The translations under genes were made by a program, and so were the position numbers. DNA of 64,000 nt from Elysia crispata (Eukaryota > Mollusca > Gastropoda > Plakobranchidae): contig JAWDGP010006268.1 of the NCBI GenBank assembly GCA_033675545.1, forward strand, positions 99,233 to 163,232, in the 5' to 3' direction. Below, in pieces: positions 12,822 through 29,430 of the stretch (its first letter is position 1; the number at the start of each line of letters is the position of its first letter). The notes below the pieces were generated by a model. That model saw only the letters and a program-made list of their open reading frames with translations. It was not told the DNA's origin and did not search any database.

Positions 12822-13052
12822 GGGTAAATTTGCAGATATCGGCCCAACTCCCATTAGGCTTCACAGTTGAAAGGTTTCTTACGAAATCGAAACATGTTGT
12901 AAATGGGATTTTAGAGCAACACAAAAATGCTTATATCTTGAAAAGTATTTATTTGCGACGAATAAAACCTTCATATTCGTGTTCAGCATATCAAATTCAG
13001 AAAGAAAAATACAATTTTAAAGCTTAGAGTGAATTGGGCAATTTATAATACC
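12822..13052. mobile_element. MITE, copy 1 of the TATCGGCCCAACT family
   Basis: It begins GGGTAAATTTGCAGATATCG and continues GCCCAACT. Its body is the reverse complement, with differences, of 28483-28717, sharing for example GCGACGAATAAAACCTTCAT. The right inverted end is eroded by a small deletion near 13036-13042. It sits just upstream of the first exon I assign to the hotdog gene. Confidence 0.75.
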
Positions 13053-13239
13053 TTGGGGTATAAATATATATATATATATGATTCATTTATTTTCTACCAA
13101 GAAGTACTGTGAAAATTAAAAATGCAGGCCTATGCAAACCAAATTTAATATATGAAATTATAACATGTATAATTTGCATTTTTTTTCTTTTGCAGCAGAG
13201 AGCAATTTCAGGTGGAAAACCAACTTACCAAGTTTTATA

Positions 13240-16827
<3,588 letters not shown>

Positions 16828-17038
16828 TCACAAGTTCATGAAAGAAAAAAATAATTTATTTTATATTTTTAATACGATACTGGTTCAGTTGCAATGTATG
16901 AAGAGTGCAAGGAGTTCTAAGAGACTGAAGAATATCATGCAATCTCTATATATCAAAAATGTTTTTTTTTTAAATTCTCTTTTGTTAGTTTAGAATTTAT
17001 CATAATTCAATATATAAATTATTATTTGCAGCAAGCCT

Positions 17039-17044
17039 AAATAA
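17039..17044 (+). promoter_or_regulatory. Candidate polyadenylation signal
   Basis: AATAAA lies 212 nt after the stop codon of hotdog copy 1. Confidence 0.45.
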
Positions 17045-17080
17045 ATGGTTTTTTTAAGGATATGTATTTTTATAAGAAAC

Positions 17081-17353
17081 TTGAGATTTTATATTTATTA
17101 AAATATCTTTGGTAAGCCGAAAGCTTACTTGCTGTGTATTGTTTTTGGATTTTAAGAGCGCTGCTATAGCTCTTTTTGTTTGATTAATTTTTAATTGTGT
17201 CTTGTAACTGAGGACACTAATCAGTATATATATATATATATATATAGATAGATATGTCTTTCCACCATACTGTAAGGTTTTTTTAACCATTGATGTGTTT
17301 TAGCCCTCCAAACGTCATTAATTAAGGTGTGTGGCGTCAGGGTAATTTAAAGG
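17081..17353. repeat. Direct duplication, unit 1
   Basis: From TTGAGATTTTATATTTATTA to GTGTGGCGTCAGGGTAATTT this matches 17597-17936 almost base for base. The copies differ mainly in the length of an internal TA tract. The spacer between them is 243 bp. Confidence 0.9.
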
Positions 17354-17596
17354 CGATGAAAACAGTCAGTGTAAATCCACTTTCAAACATTGTAACATGG
17401 AAGTTTAACTTTGTTTTCAACAGAACTATTCTTCTTGAAGGGAAAAGATGGTCAATTTATGAGTTAGTGTTTATTTTGTCCGTAAGACAGCCAAAAAAGT
17501 TCGACTTAACGGCCGACATTTTGAGGGTTAAGATAGGAAAATAAACATTTACCTATGTTGTTCTGTGTATGGGCTTGGAGAATGTACTTCCTTACT

Positions 17597-17743
17597 TTGA
17601 GATTTTATATTTATTAAAATGTCTTTGGTAAGCCAAAAGCTTACTTGCTGTGTATTGTTTTTTTTTTAATTTTAGAGCGCCGCTATAGCTCTTTTTGTTT
17701 GATTAATTTTTAATTGTGCCTTGTAACTGAGGGACACTAATCA

Positions 17744-17809
<66 letters not shown>

Positions 17810-17936
17810 TTATTTATATATATATTTATATATAGATATGTCTTTCCACTTTACTTTACGGTTTTTTAACCATTGATGTGTTTTAGCCCTCCAAACGTCA
17901 TTAATTAAGGTGTGTGGCGTCAGGGTAATTTAAAGG
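17597..17936. repeat. Direct duplication, unit 2
   Basis: This is the second copy of 17081-17353, enlarged by a (TA)n tract of about 80 bp at 17744-17826 where the first copy has about 20 bp. Confidence 0.9.
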
Positions 17937-19159
17937 TTTTTTTTTTAAACATCATAGAAACATGATTCCCTGTTCAAATGACTGGTTCAAATGAATGGAT
18001 AGGGAAGAAAAGCAAACTTCACATCAATGAAAAAAATGTATGCCTTCATTTAACAACATTAAATTGCACAGAACCTTAGACATTTCATATCTTCTGTTGC
18101 CAAGAGAACATTCTTTCGCTTACAAATTAAGTAAACCCCATGATTGGTCTTTTCCAAACAATGATTTATTGAACATGTCTTTTACAACAAAATACAAAGA
18201 ATTTTCACGAGCGTTTTGTTGTCTAAATCTATAATTTTTTCTTCAGTTTTTATTTAACACATTGGAAACTGATATTCGAGGATCAAAATTCATTAAATTC
18301 ATCTTTGTATTTTGAATGATTTTGAAAGAAATCAAATTGCCTTTTTAAATTTATATTTTATCCAGTAATTATTTGCAATTTGCAAATATTTGTTTCTTCA
18401 ACCTAATTATGAGATAATAAAGCACCTCTTGCATACTTACTTAACCAGTTCTCTTATTTAACATTTCTGCTGCCTTAAAAAATTCCATTAAAGAAGTTAC
18501 ATATCAGCAACTTAAGACTTCGTTATTTATAAAAATTTTGTTTACAATGTGGGTTTTAGTTAATTGGACTCCATATTTATTGTTGTAGGCCTATATACAT
18601 AAAGAATTTCTTCCTCAACATAATTGTATTATCAAAGATTATAAAGCACTGCCTACACATTTACATAACAACCCAGAGAGACTGACGCAAACAAACATGT
18701 ATACAGAAGCATCAAAGAGACTTGTCTTTTGTATTTTTGTATTACATGAATTCATTTTTTATGTTTGGCATATACACCATAGAAATCATCTGGATAAGGT
18801 TCTAAATTATCTCAATAGGAATCATAATTTTTATCCTCCAAGAATAAAAACATAAAAGCTCAAATGCACATCTGTATCATCTGGATCAAATCATCAAATA
18901 TTGAGATTTACCATCCTCACCTTTCAACTCCCATTTAAACCATTGTTTACGTTATCTTATCCATTTTTTGTAAAGTCATCCAATATATTGTCATTATGTA
19001 CACATTTTGGATCAAATCACTAAATGTCTTATCATCATGTTCACCTAAGTCACATCATCCAATATCATGCCCGTCTGAGTGGCCAAATCTTTAAGTCATT
19101 GCTTCAACATCTTTGCTTTCATACTGGCATCATCATAAAATATTTCCTTCGTCACATCA
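17937..19159. other. Spacer and ELP5 3' flank
   Basis: AT-rich DNA downstream of the ELP5 stop on the minus strand. The minus-strand AATAAA closest to the stop that I saw is at 18576-18581, a possible polyadenylation signal. No other gene was seen. Confidence 0.4.
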
Positions 19160-22100
19160 TCAAATATTTAAATCATCATCAGGATCTTCCTCATCAAAAT
19201 CATCAGCATCATCTGCCTCATATAAAATTTTTGAAGTAGAAGTCTCAGATGATCTGGCAAGAAAAAAAATGTGGTGCACAGTTAACTCAGTGAGGGTCAG
19301 GACTTAATTTACAACTAATTGACAAGTCTAGAGGTCAGAACTTAAATTTTAAAGCACTGTTTAAAAATGAAGGAAATATTATTTCTTACCAAAAAAACTC
19401 TTCATACATACTGAAGTTTTCGCATAAATTGAGAACATGCTTTATTAAATGAGATAATTTTAAAGCAATCATTTCAACATCTCCTCCATCCCCCTTTTTT
19501 TTCACTAAATTTCATCACTGTTTATAGCAGCCCTCCACAGTAAAAAGAAAAAAAAATTATAATGTCACTCATGGTTTTAAATAACATGAGAAGGATAGGG
19601 ATCATGCTTTCTCCCCTCCAATTGACTGCAAAAGTGGTATCAAGTAATGCATAACAACACAACAAAAATTTAGAGCAAGATGGTCCTGAGATGTTAATCT
19701 GTACAATACACTTGGAGCACTTTTGTTGTTGGGGATGGAAAACTATAGATTGTTTAAAACAAGCAACTAGGAGTTGCTTAGGGAAGTAATATCATAAAAT
19801 GTCATTATTACAAGTTAAAGCCTTGCATAACATTCTTGAAAGAAATGAAAGGATTAGTCAGGTGTTGGTAGTGGCAAAAACTGGCTCCTATAGAAAAAGT
19901 AAACCAATTTTGAAGTTTTACCATATTCTATGTTCTGTGAGAAATCTTTACAATTTGAAAAATCTTTAATGTTTGGGTTAAATTTTCAAAGCTTGATTTT
20001 TTTTACATTTGCCAATGGATCACACTTTATCCAAGTATAATGCATGATGCTCATCTTTTATTGAATTGAATAAATTCTTTAGTGATAAATTGAAAGTTTT
20101 AGGAATTTTATCAAGTTTCAAAATCAAATGTTGTTTTGAGTTCTACATTTTGACAATTGACACATTAGAACTGGTTGCAAGAAATAATTCCATGATTGAG
20201 ATAATGAACAATTTAAACTATATAAACATATATTACATAAATTATATATATTACAGCTCAAGATGGTTAACCTATTTTGACTCTACAGTAAATTATACTT
20301 GATCAGAAGAATATTTTTTAATCCGTTTTTTGTAAAGTATGCCTAATAATGCACATTGCACTTAAATTTTTAATTTATTTGAATGGGGATCAGGGGAAGT
20401 TAAATTCAGCAAGACCATTTAGAAATTGAGATTGTATCAGAAAAATCTGTGAATTAGACAAAAAGGCCAAATAGATTCAGCTCCACATGGATTGCCACTT
20501 ATAGATACTTAAAATATGTAAAATCAAAAGTTTAATGTTTCATGTATGCTCACTAGTAACTTTGTTCAGGGGTACTATGTCATTATCCATGCAACAAAGT
20601 CAGCCTATTGCAACTGCATCTGAATTATACAACCACTAATATACGTTCACACATGCTAAAATTATTAATTATGTTATTTATTACTATATAAATAATTTAA
20701 TTTTTTTTGACAATCCATATAAAATTAAGTGCTCATAAAAGACAGAAAATTAATTTTTTTTTATCATACACACTTTGCATGGGCCCTGCTTATTTTTGAT
20801 GAGTTATTTTATTATTAATTTTGTTTGGGTTTTTTTTTCATAGATTTACATTTGGGTCATAAAAATTACTATAATTTCAAATAAAGTTTTAGGGAAGAAA
20901 ACTTTTCCTGTAACTGACAAAGATGAATAGTGCTAAAAAAAATGGACGGCTTGATCTCCAAATAGTACACACATAGCCTTTTCAATGTCAGGATCATTTG
21001 GACCCACTCTGCATTCTACAACTTTGCCTTTCATATGAAAACGTTATATTGGTTTAAAATGTGATTAAAGAATCTTGCCATAAAAATGGGGGGAGGTTTT
21101 TTTTTTTTTCAGTTCCATGTTTAATTAAGTTTCTTATTTATCCCAACACAACCCTGGCATTGGTTTTCTATCCTAGTTTATCACTAAATCTATATGACTG
21201 TGTTCGTAGGTCAGGAGAAGATAGAGACAAGGATTTAGGAAATTTTTTTGTTAGGATAGAAAGAGTGGCAAGGGAAAAAAGAGGGGCATTAAAAAAAAAA
21301 TTTGGGAGAGAGAGAAAAAGAAGAAGAAACAGAGCATAAGCGATATCGAAAATGGAAAAGCAAAACCTCACCCATCCTTGAGGTAAGGCAAAATGACTTG
21401 GCTTCGAGCCTCTCTCTCACTCTCTGAGAGTTGAAGTTTGAAGGAAAGGTCTAGATTTGCCGTTGGGTCAGGTTCCTGTGAATGGGTTTGATATGCATAA
21501 ATCTGAGTTATGTTTATAATTGTTTTTGCCATGCCACTTATAAAAAATAGTTCATTCTCTGTTTTCATGGAATCTGTTGATATATAAAGTAACTTTGGAG
21601 CATTGTGCCAAGTGGGTAAACTCACCATTCCTGACTACTCTTAAAATAATGAGACAGAACTATAGCATCCCATCTATTTAAATAAGCTGTGGGCAAGTGA
21701 AAGAGTCAAAGTGTACATATCCGGTTTCACTATCAATGAGAACTTTTTATCATGCATGCTTTCTGAAACAGGGCTTCGCAGTTGCTTTCTTTCCCTTTTG
21801 ATTGCTGTCTTTCTCCTCATTATTTTCATTCATTGGAGTTTCTTGCCTTTCACTAACATTAATATTGATTAAAGTGTAATTCCACAAAAAAAAAGTCCGA
21901 GTTTATTCTCTCTATAGCATCGTGCTTCATGACAAGGAGATTTAGCAAAAGGTTATGGCAAATTTCCACAAAAAAGTGCAGCTGTCATCTTACATTTGAG
22001 GAAAACTCAAAAAGAGATAAAATATAAGGAGCAAACAAGCATGAAAATCTTTAGACAGTTGAGATAACTTTACTGTCGTTTTATTTAAGCTTGTAGCAGC

Positions 22101-25100
22101 TTAACAAAGTAGAACAGTCACTCGTAAAGAACCATTCTTGAAGGTGGCAAAATTCCTAAAAGATATTAATTTTTTTTCTAATTTCAATACAATATTTCAA
22201 TTAAGAAATTCTCTAGTATCATTCTAATAAAAGATATGAAGGGCAGAGCTTTTATTATCAGATTAATGAATTAAATATTAAGTAAAACTTTGGTTAACAG
22301 AACATAAAAAAAGTTTAGACAAAAGATATCTTTGTCTGAACTTTATCATGCTATTCATAGTGAAGCAGAAATGCATCGTATTATGCTCTTATATATAAAT
22401 TTAAACGAACTTTTACGTTCTGTTGGACCACATGTTGTTAGGTCTTTTCCCTAAAAAAAAAAGAAACTTGAGCAGAAATTGACAAAGCCTGGAGGTGAAT
22501 GCTTCCTAGTTTAAAGATTACCTGAGAAGTAAGCGCCAGTATTTTCTGAGGTTCTTGAGTTGCTTTTAGTGGACTGATCCTCTTAATGCGAATGGCCTCA
22601 TCAAAATCAAAACTCTCCCTCTATAATAATATAAAAACAAAGAAAAAGACAATAACAAGAAAACCACATACATCGTAACATCTTTGTCACTGGCTGCAAG
22701 TTTCCATTACAATATGCAGTGTTAAAAACCAGGTAGCTGAGTTGGTTGGCAGTATACTGGCAATTTTAAAGAGGTCTTGATTCATAGGATGTCTGATAGT
22801 GGGAAAGAACTTCATATAACTAAACCTGGCCTTTGCTTGACGAAACTTGCTGTCTCCATATAAGATTTAGCTAGAAAGTAAACAAACTAAAATGAACCAA
22901 ACGGCTCGCACAAAGATCAGGCTAGCCTAAAGAAAATCTGTGACTTTAGATCCTTGGTGATTCAAACACAGCTGTGTAGTTTAGATGTGTTGACATCAGA
23001 TGTAGGGATTCATAAACGTCAAAAATCAGATTTAGATAACAAGATGTTAACCTGTTTTGTCTCTAAACCTTCCTCATTCAAGGAATCCAAAGACCTAAGA
23101 TTTATGAAAAGAAATCATCCTGCCTGATGAAATATTTCAAACAAAAATGTGAGACATATATCTGTAATAGCATGAAAAAAAAGGAAAATACATGTATCAG
23201 TTAATGACTTTCATTGAAGAGAGCGTATTTTCATAAAACCATTGCTTAATCATACTCAAGTTTATAATGCTTACAATTTCAAATTAACTATCTAAAAAAG
23301 TATGGAAAGTAAAGGATTGTCAGGGTGAATTTATTTACCGTTTTGAAAACTTTTCCTGTGGGTCTACAGTGACGTATGTGACAAGCATGACCACTTCCTG
23401 ACACAGAGGGCAAAAGGTCAATCACTGTTGTGGCCTTATGCTCAAGTAGACCACAGGCATGCTGATCTGTGAGGTCCCTGTGGACCACCACGGCTACCTG
23501 AATCACATGGTCACCTTTGATTCAGAGAGATAAAAAATGGACAAACATGAGTCCAAAATCGAAAACATTTACTGTGGAACCCATATTTAACAACACCTTG
23601 AATAGCGACAATCATTGCTATTGATAAATCCCTTTTTTTTCCTTATTTAAGTTATTCAATTTATTTCTGCAATAGCGAGAATCTATACCGTTTCCTCCTG
23701 TAACAACAGCAACTAGATCTGAGGGTACAAAGGAAGGAAAAGCATCAAAACTTTTCAAAGAAAAAAAATTTTGACTTGCATGCATTGCAAACAAACAAGA
23801 AATGTAGGCTTTCGTGCAGTTTTTCCACACAGTTCCCTCTCATTAAAGGGTAGTTTAGGCCAAGTATCAGTATCACACAGCATGTGGTCCAGCAAAGTGC
23901 GCGTGGCATACAAGATCTCTACATCTCACTCACAGCAAAGATTTTTGCAAACCACTTATCTCCCATTCATCACAATAAATTCTTGCTATAACAATACTCT
24001 ATGAAAAGATAAAAAATATGTTGTTATTTATGAGTTCCACTGCAGAAAACAGACATAACTTGATTAAAAACAAGAGTAGAATCCTAGCAACATGTTTTTT
24101 TAACTTCTATAAACATAATCATAAAAAAACGTTAAGTTAAATTTTTGTGCATTTATAGCATTCACCGTATTACATCTCAAAAAGCTGTACACACTGCTCA
24201 AAATTATGAGAGCTCAAGTTAGTGTGGTAAATCAACTTGTTTCACACCACGAGCTTCAAGTGGTTAATGCAATCCTCATACAAATATTTTTATTGACTAT
24301 TCTAAAAATAATTATCTTTTGCAAATTCGGCTTTCTGAGAAAAAACAAACAAACCCACAAAAACAAAATAAACTTTTTAAAAATCTGACTCACTAGTGGC
24401 GAGACGGTGAAGCTGACGACAGGTCACTGGAGCTGGTCGCATCAAGATTGGAAGAGTGAGGGAATCAATAGCCACACAGGTGGGTGTCCCTTCACCCTGA
24501 GCTACCTCCTCCAGGACTCGTGCAAGGTTGAAGGTCATCTCTCCAGTCTCATCCCAGTCCTCGTTTCCATTGATACAAATAAGTCTAAGAAGGGGAGGGA
24601 GAGAAAAACGGGAGAACTAGAATTGCCAGAAATAATGATTGCCACAACTTAAAAATATATGATGTTAGCTGCATACCGTATTCCCTCCATTAGTAGCGCC
24701 ATCTCTAATAAACGCCCCCCCCCCCCCCCTTTCCCATCCAAGCAACACTTAAAAAACACCACTTTCGAGAACAAAAGATTCTTATTAAACTCAAACTCAA
24801 AACATTTATTAAGCGATAGATCTGATGATAACAACAGACAACACATGTAAACAATGAATGCCTATGATACTGCAATTGTCATCTCAAATTGGGGATGTCA
24901 AAGGCATCTGAGGTTAATGTCCTGGACTATTGCAGTCCTCGTAGTCATCGGACTGGAATGACACCCAACCATGGCACTCTAAAACTAACTAGAGAGGGGG
25001 GGGGGGGGGGGAGGGCGGCGATGGCGGAAACGGCGGCACTTTGCCTTTGAAGAAAGTCATCCAAAACATTCCATTAGACGCACCCCCCCTCTTCATTTTC

Positions 25101-27003
25101 ACGCGCCCGGCGCTACTATTGGAGCGAATACGGTACTCTAATTAATATCGGTTACCTAAATAATTGAGCAAGTTTCAATTTTTGGTATTTGCTGTGCTTT
25201 TTTTTTCTGTTAAAAAAAAAAAGGAACAGCGCATTTTATCATACAATTTTCTCATAACTTTTTAGAGTTAGATTCTACTAAAGATAAACATTGGGTTTTC
25301 AATGATTCCTTCTTAAAGTATTCTAATGAAATCATTTTGAACATCAAATTTTTTTCTCTTTTCAAAATGCAAAAAACTCACTTTTATGTGGCACCAAAGA
25401 TTGTGTGTTGGCTACAACTACAAGTTTCACTTTCAGTGCCTTTCATTCTCTCTAATGAAACATTGAAAGATTCACAGCTTTGCTTACTTTTGCCTGAGAT
25501 GGGGCTGTATCCAGTTGTGGAAGAAATCAGGTGGTCGTTCAAAGCAGAGCAAAAATAATTTTTCACACCTGTGAATTAAAATATTATGCCTGTAGAGTTT
25601 CACAGAAAAGCAATTTGGAAACAAAACACCTGGCCAAAAAAAGACTGTTTTTATAATAATCAACACCACATTATTGGTCTAGCTAATTCACCAAGTTATT
25701 TGGACCATATCAATTTTTTATCATGAAGCATTACTGTTCTTTTTCTATTTTTGTCGAAGACAAGCAAAAAAATTCCACTTTAGCATAATTTGCAAACCAA
25801 GCCTACGACAGGTCATTAAAATATAACTTTCATTTGCCCACAAAATGCTTTGGCAGCTGAACAGAATTTTTTCTCATCACACAATGGTCATTATTCTCGT
25901 CGGCCTTTTTTTTTCAGCCTATGAAATCTTCACTAATGCAAGGAAAGCTCATAGTTCAACTAGAGCATGTGTATGCAAAACTTATAATGTGTGAGTTTGA
26001 TCTGTTATAGATTTGTTTAGTTCTTATCTTTCTTAATTATATTTGCATCGTTCGATGCATATAATGGACCATCTAATCCTGCAGATTATTACTTTGATTT
26101 TGAAGCAAAATTCATCAGAAAAGCTTATTGTCAATCAGTTTTGGATGTTTTGCGTGCAACTAATCTGGCAGAATAAAGATACTACAGAGCCGATTTAATC
26201 TAACATTCTATGGATACCATATACAGCAGAGATTTAAAATGCAATCCATCAGCTTGATAGCAATATGTTACAGGACAGGTCTTTCTTCAAATACCCAATC
26301 AATCAAGCTTCTTCTTTCTTAATGGTGTAAGTGATGAAAAAAAGTAAAACATATAGCAAAGAAATAGAATTTACCTCTCAAGAGCTGACTCAACCCAGTT
26401 CAACAAGAGATGCCTCCCAATACATTCTAAAGAGTCTGAGGACAGAAAAATTATTGACATTTACAACTTGGAATAGAACTACAAGAGTAAAAAAACATTT
26501 GAAAGAAGAGTGGAAAAAATCAACAACTCTAGAAATGATGCCGTTCTAAAAATTTCAATCAAACAGACTGGAGATGCAGCGCAAGATGGTCAATTGGATG
26601 CTTAACTCATTGTCAACATTCTTTGCTTGCATCATATCCATGTTGTAGATCTCATTTCATGATGCGTGTAGCTATCTTTCATATATATGAGTTTGGTTGA
26701 TAATGATACATTTTTCGGCACAAATTATAGTTTGCAAGTTTTATTACCCATGTGAATTAGGATTGCAAGACAAGCCGGGTTATGCCTGTCTCTAAAAGTG
26801 GCTAACAAATAAATTCATTGATTATGATTGATCACAAATTGACTCAGTCACAAGAAACAAGGCAATCAGGGTGTAATTCTAAAAAAAGAGCTCATTTATA
26901 GTTGATATGCATGACAAGGAAAAGGTAGAGAGAGAGAAAAGAAAAATAGAGAGATAAAGACAGAGGCAGACAGACAAACAGACAAAGAGATATAGGTAAA
27001 GAG

Positions 27004-27086
<83 letters not shown>

Positions 27087-27490
27087 AATCTTAAAATAGA
27101 CAGTCAAAAAGAGCGGTTCATAGATTTTGAGATAGATAGAAAGAGAGAAAGGTAAGTCAATAATAATATACAGGTAATAATGCAATAAAACCTGGTCTTC
27201 ATTTCTATCACAGTATGCCTACAACAGATAACTGAAACATATAAAGTAAACCTCAAGCAGAAAGATATCACTGTATTGTCTAAAAATATTTTCATTGAAA
27301 AACTCAAAAAAAATGCAATACAGTGTAACACTGTTAAACCAAATTTCTAGTTACGGAAAATTTTTTTGTTAAAACAGCGTAAGTGTTCATGAAAAAGAAA
27401 GGATTTTCTAAAAGGAAGAACATCTAGCGGTTAACCTGTGATGAGAATGAAGCGACTTTTTTCATGTCCTTTCAGCAGATCTTCCAGCAT
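19160..27490 (-). CDS. ELP5: Elongator complex protein 5 (ELP5), complete gene
   Basis: Minus-strand exons: 27490-27436, 26435-26375, 25568-25488, 24584-24394, 23718-23689, 23514-23339, 23072-23052 (uncertain), 22620-22522, 21475-21372 and 19253-19160. They total 912 nt and 303 residues, with a consistent phase at each junction. ELP5 is part of the Elp4-Elp5-Elp6 ring of RecA-like folds that supports Elongator in modifying wobble uridine of tRNAs. Recognition rests on the start MLEDLLKG, the early strand LFLLCFERPPDFF, VAIDSLTLPILMRP followed by CRQLH, VAVVVHRDL, CRPTGKVFKT, then LSFKLQLSESEREAR with ILPY, and the acidic tail EEDPDDDLNI. These follow the order and spacing of the human protein as I remember it, whose tail also ends in a run of Asp then DI. 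The 21-nt exon could be absent without changing frame. No damage is visible. The gene lies between the two hotdog copies, on the opposite strand. Confidence 0.93.
23689..23718 (-). CDS. ELP5: 30-nt microexon of ELP5
   Basis: CCTCAG acceptor, then 2 + 27 + 1 coding bases, then a GTATAG donor. It adds the residues NLVAVVTGGNG between the CRQLHRLAT exon and the DHVIQVAVVV exon. Skipping it keeps frame but makes the protein about ten residues shorter than the remembered human spacing at this point, which supports its inclusion. Confidence 0.75.
24676..25133. mobile_element. MITE with TA flanks in ELP5 intron 3
   Basis: The left end CCGTATTCCCTCCATTAGTA and the reversed right end CCGTATTCGCTCCAATAGTA are near-identical inverted repeats. 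Both continue into AGCGCC, and both are flanked by TA. A TA target site fits Tc1/mariner-type mobilisation. Inside are a run of about 16 C (near 24715) and a run of about 16 G (near 24997). It is non-coding. Confidence 0.75.
27008..27082 (+). repeat. (GA)n microsatellite in ELP5 intron 1
   Basis: About 37 GA units. Read on the transcribed minus strand it is a CT tract, but it is not adjacent to an acceptor. Confidence 0.95.
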
Positions 27491-28482
27491 TATCTCTAGA
27501 TGTCACCTTTCAGCCCTTCAAGAAAAAGAAAATATAAAAATTAAGAAATTTATGTCAAATGCACCCAGGTCTGCACCATATTATAATAGTATACAGATAA
27601 ATTGAATGTCGTAAATCAGATTTTGGAGATTTGCTTTTCACTTCAGTTGTGTACAACTTGATTCAGTAGACTTTCCACTGTCTTTTTAAAAACAAAATTT
27701 TAATTTTGAGAGTTGATGCAAAGTTAGGTTGAGAAATTTTCTGCAATTAGCTTTATCACCAACATCATTAAAAAGTAGTAGTTACCAATCGGTACATAAA
27801 TATTGACTTTCACTGATCATCTCACACACTTCAATTTCAACATTGTCTTTAATGAACTTAATTTTAAAATATTTATGTTAATTTAATCTCCTTGAGACCT
27901 GATAATGATAGCTGAAATATTTTCCCCTCCACAGTTCAGATTTAAGACAAAAATTTACTATAGTTTGAATGTTGTGGGACATAAACGCATGTGCACTTAG
28001 AAGTAGATCTAATAGTGATTAGAAAGAAAGGGAAAAGGACCAAGATTTGGCATGAAAAATTGCAACTTCAAAGCTTCAAAGCATGGTTTGGCCTTACTTT
28101 CAGGTAAATTTTTACTATTTATCCCACTTTCTGATGAAATGAACAGATTTTAGCTGGATTAATTCTTCTTTTAGAAGGAATGCATAATTAAAGTAAACAA
28201 TCTAAACTTTGACAGTTTAAAATAGTTCAAATACCGGAAGAACTTTTGAATAAATACGGTCCCTCTAACACCCTAAAGAGGGCTCCGTTTGATCGGGCCA
28301 AAGAAAAATATTGGGCTTGGTTTTTGTATGCCTCAAGTAAGTGTAATTCGTTTTCTAAAAATAAATTTTCAATAAAAAAAAAACTAAGGCATCATATATC
28401 CTATATCATATCTTAATTTAGTAAATTTACGGAATCAGGAGTCCTACCAAAATACCATTAGACTTATAGTTACAACAATTAT
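27491..28482. other. Upstream region of ELP5
   Basis: This presumably holds the ELP5 5' UTR and promoter, because the start codon is at 27490 on the minus strand. No TATA-like or other motif stood out. Confidence 0.4.
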
Positions 28483-28717
28483 GGGTATTATTGCAGATAT
28501 CGGCCCAACTCACCCTAAGCTTTAAAATTGTATTTTTTTACATGAATTTCGAATGATGAACACGAATATGAAGGTTTTATTCGTCGCAAATTATAAATAC
28601 TTTTCAAGATCTAAGCATTTTTGTGTACTTTAAAATCCCATTAAACTATAGGTTTTATCAAAAAACATTCAATTGTGAAGCCTGGCGTTAGTTGGGCCGA
28701 TATCTACAATTTTACCC
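28483..28717. mobile_element. MITE, copy 2 of the TATCGGCCCAACT family, with 6-bp target duplication
   Basis: The left end GGGTATTATTGCAGATATCG and the reversed right end GGGTAAAATTGTAGATATCG both continue GCCCAACT. AATTAT flanks both sides (28477-28482 and 28718-28723). Its 235-bp body matches 12822-13052 in inverse orientation. Confidence 0.8.
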
Positions 28718-29335
28718 AATTATGGGCTTCAAATTTATGTTCAGATGAACAAAATATAGCTGAAAATTATGATGTTTAAGACATTAAAGGTATGGGGCAG
28801 AGTGTAAAAAATAAATAGGGCCTACTTTTGCTGGCAAAGAATACTCTAGATCTAGATCTAGATCTACATCCAATCTATAGATAAAAAAAAACATTTTGAT
28901 TTCCTTAGTGTTAATCTCTATATAGATTGTATCAAGATCGTTACCTGCATAATGATAATAACCTACCTCAATTTCTTTCAAAAACTGACAAATCTAGATG
29001 AGAGCCTTCAATAATTACAATACAGATAATTTTGCTAGATTTCGTGGTTGAGCCTCATCAAGTTGAGGATAGAGGCCTACCCTATACTTTCTCTTTCGTT
29101 TTCATTCTGTTTGTAGTAATCTCCCTTGTTTGAATATTGACCGTGGAACTTATTGAAATCTATTACTGCAGGCAAACTGCAAAAAGTAGTTTATTATTAA
29201 AATTAGCAAATCCAAATGTGTATCCCTCGAGGCTTTTTTAGTATTTTAGAAAGCCTCAGTACCACTGCATGGAAAGATTTAAGGATAAAACTTATATCAA
29301 CATATAAAAATTGAAAATTAGAGTAATCATGGTAA

Positions 29336-29337
<2 letters not shown>
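28718..29337. other. Spacer
   Basis: No gene seen. It contains overlapping CTAGATCTAGATCT words near 28850-28868. Confidence 0.35.
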
Positions 29338-29429
<92 letters not shown>

Positions 29430-29430
29430 C
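29338..29430 (+). repeat. (CT)n then (ATCT)n microsatellite
   Basis: About 37 CT units followed by four ATCT units and a short CA run near 29445-29457. Confidence 0.95.
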
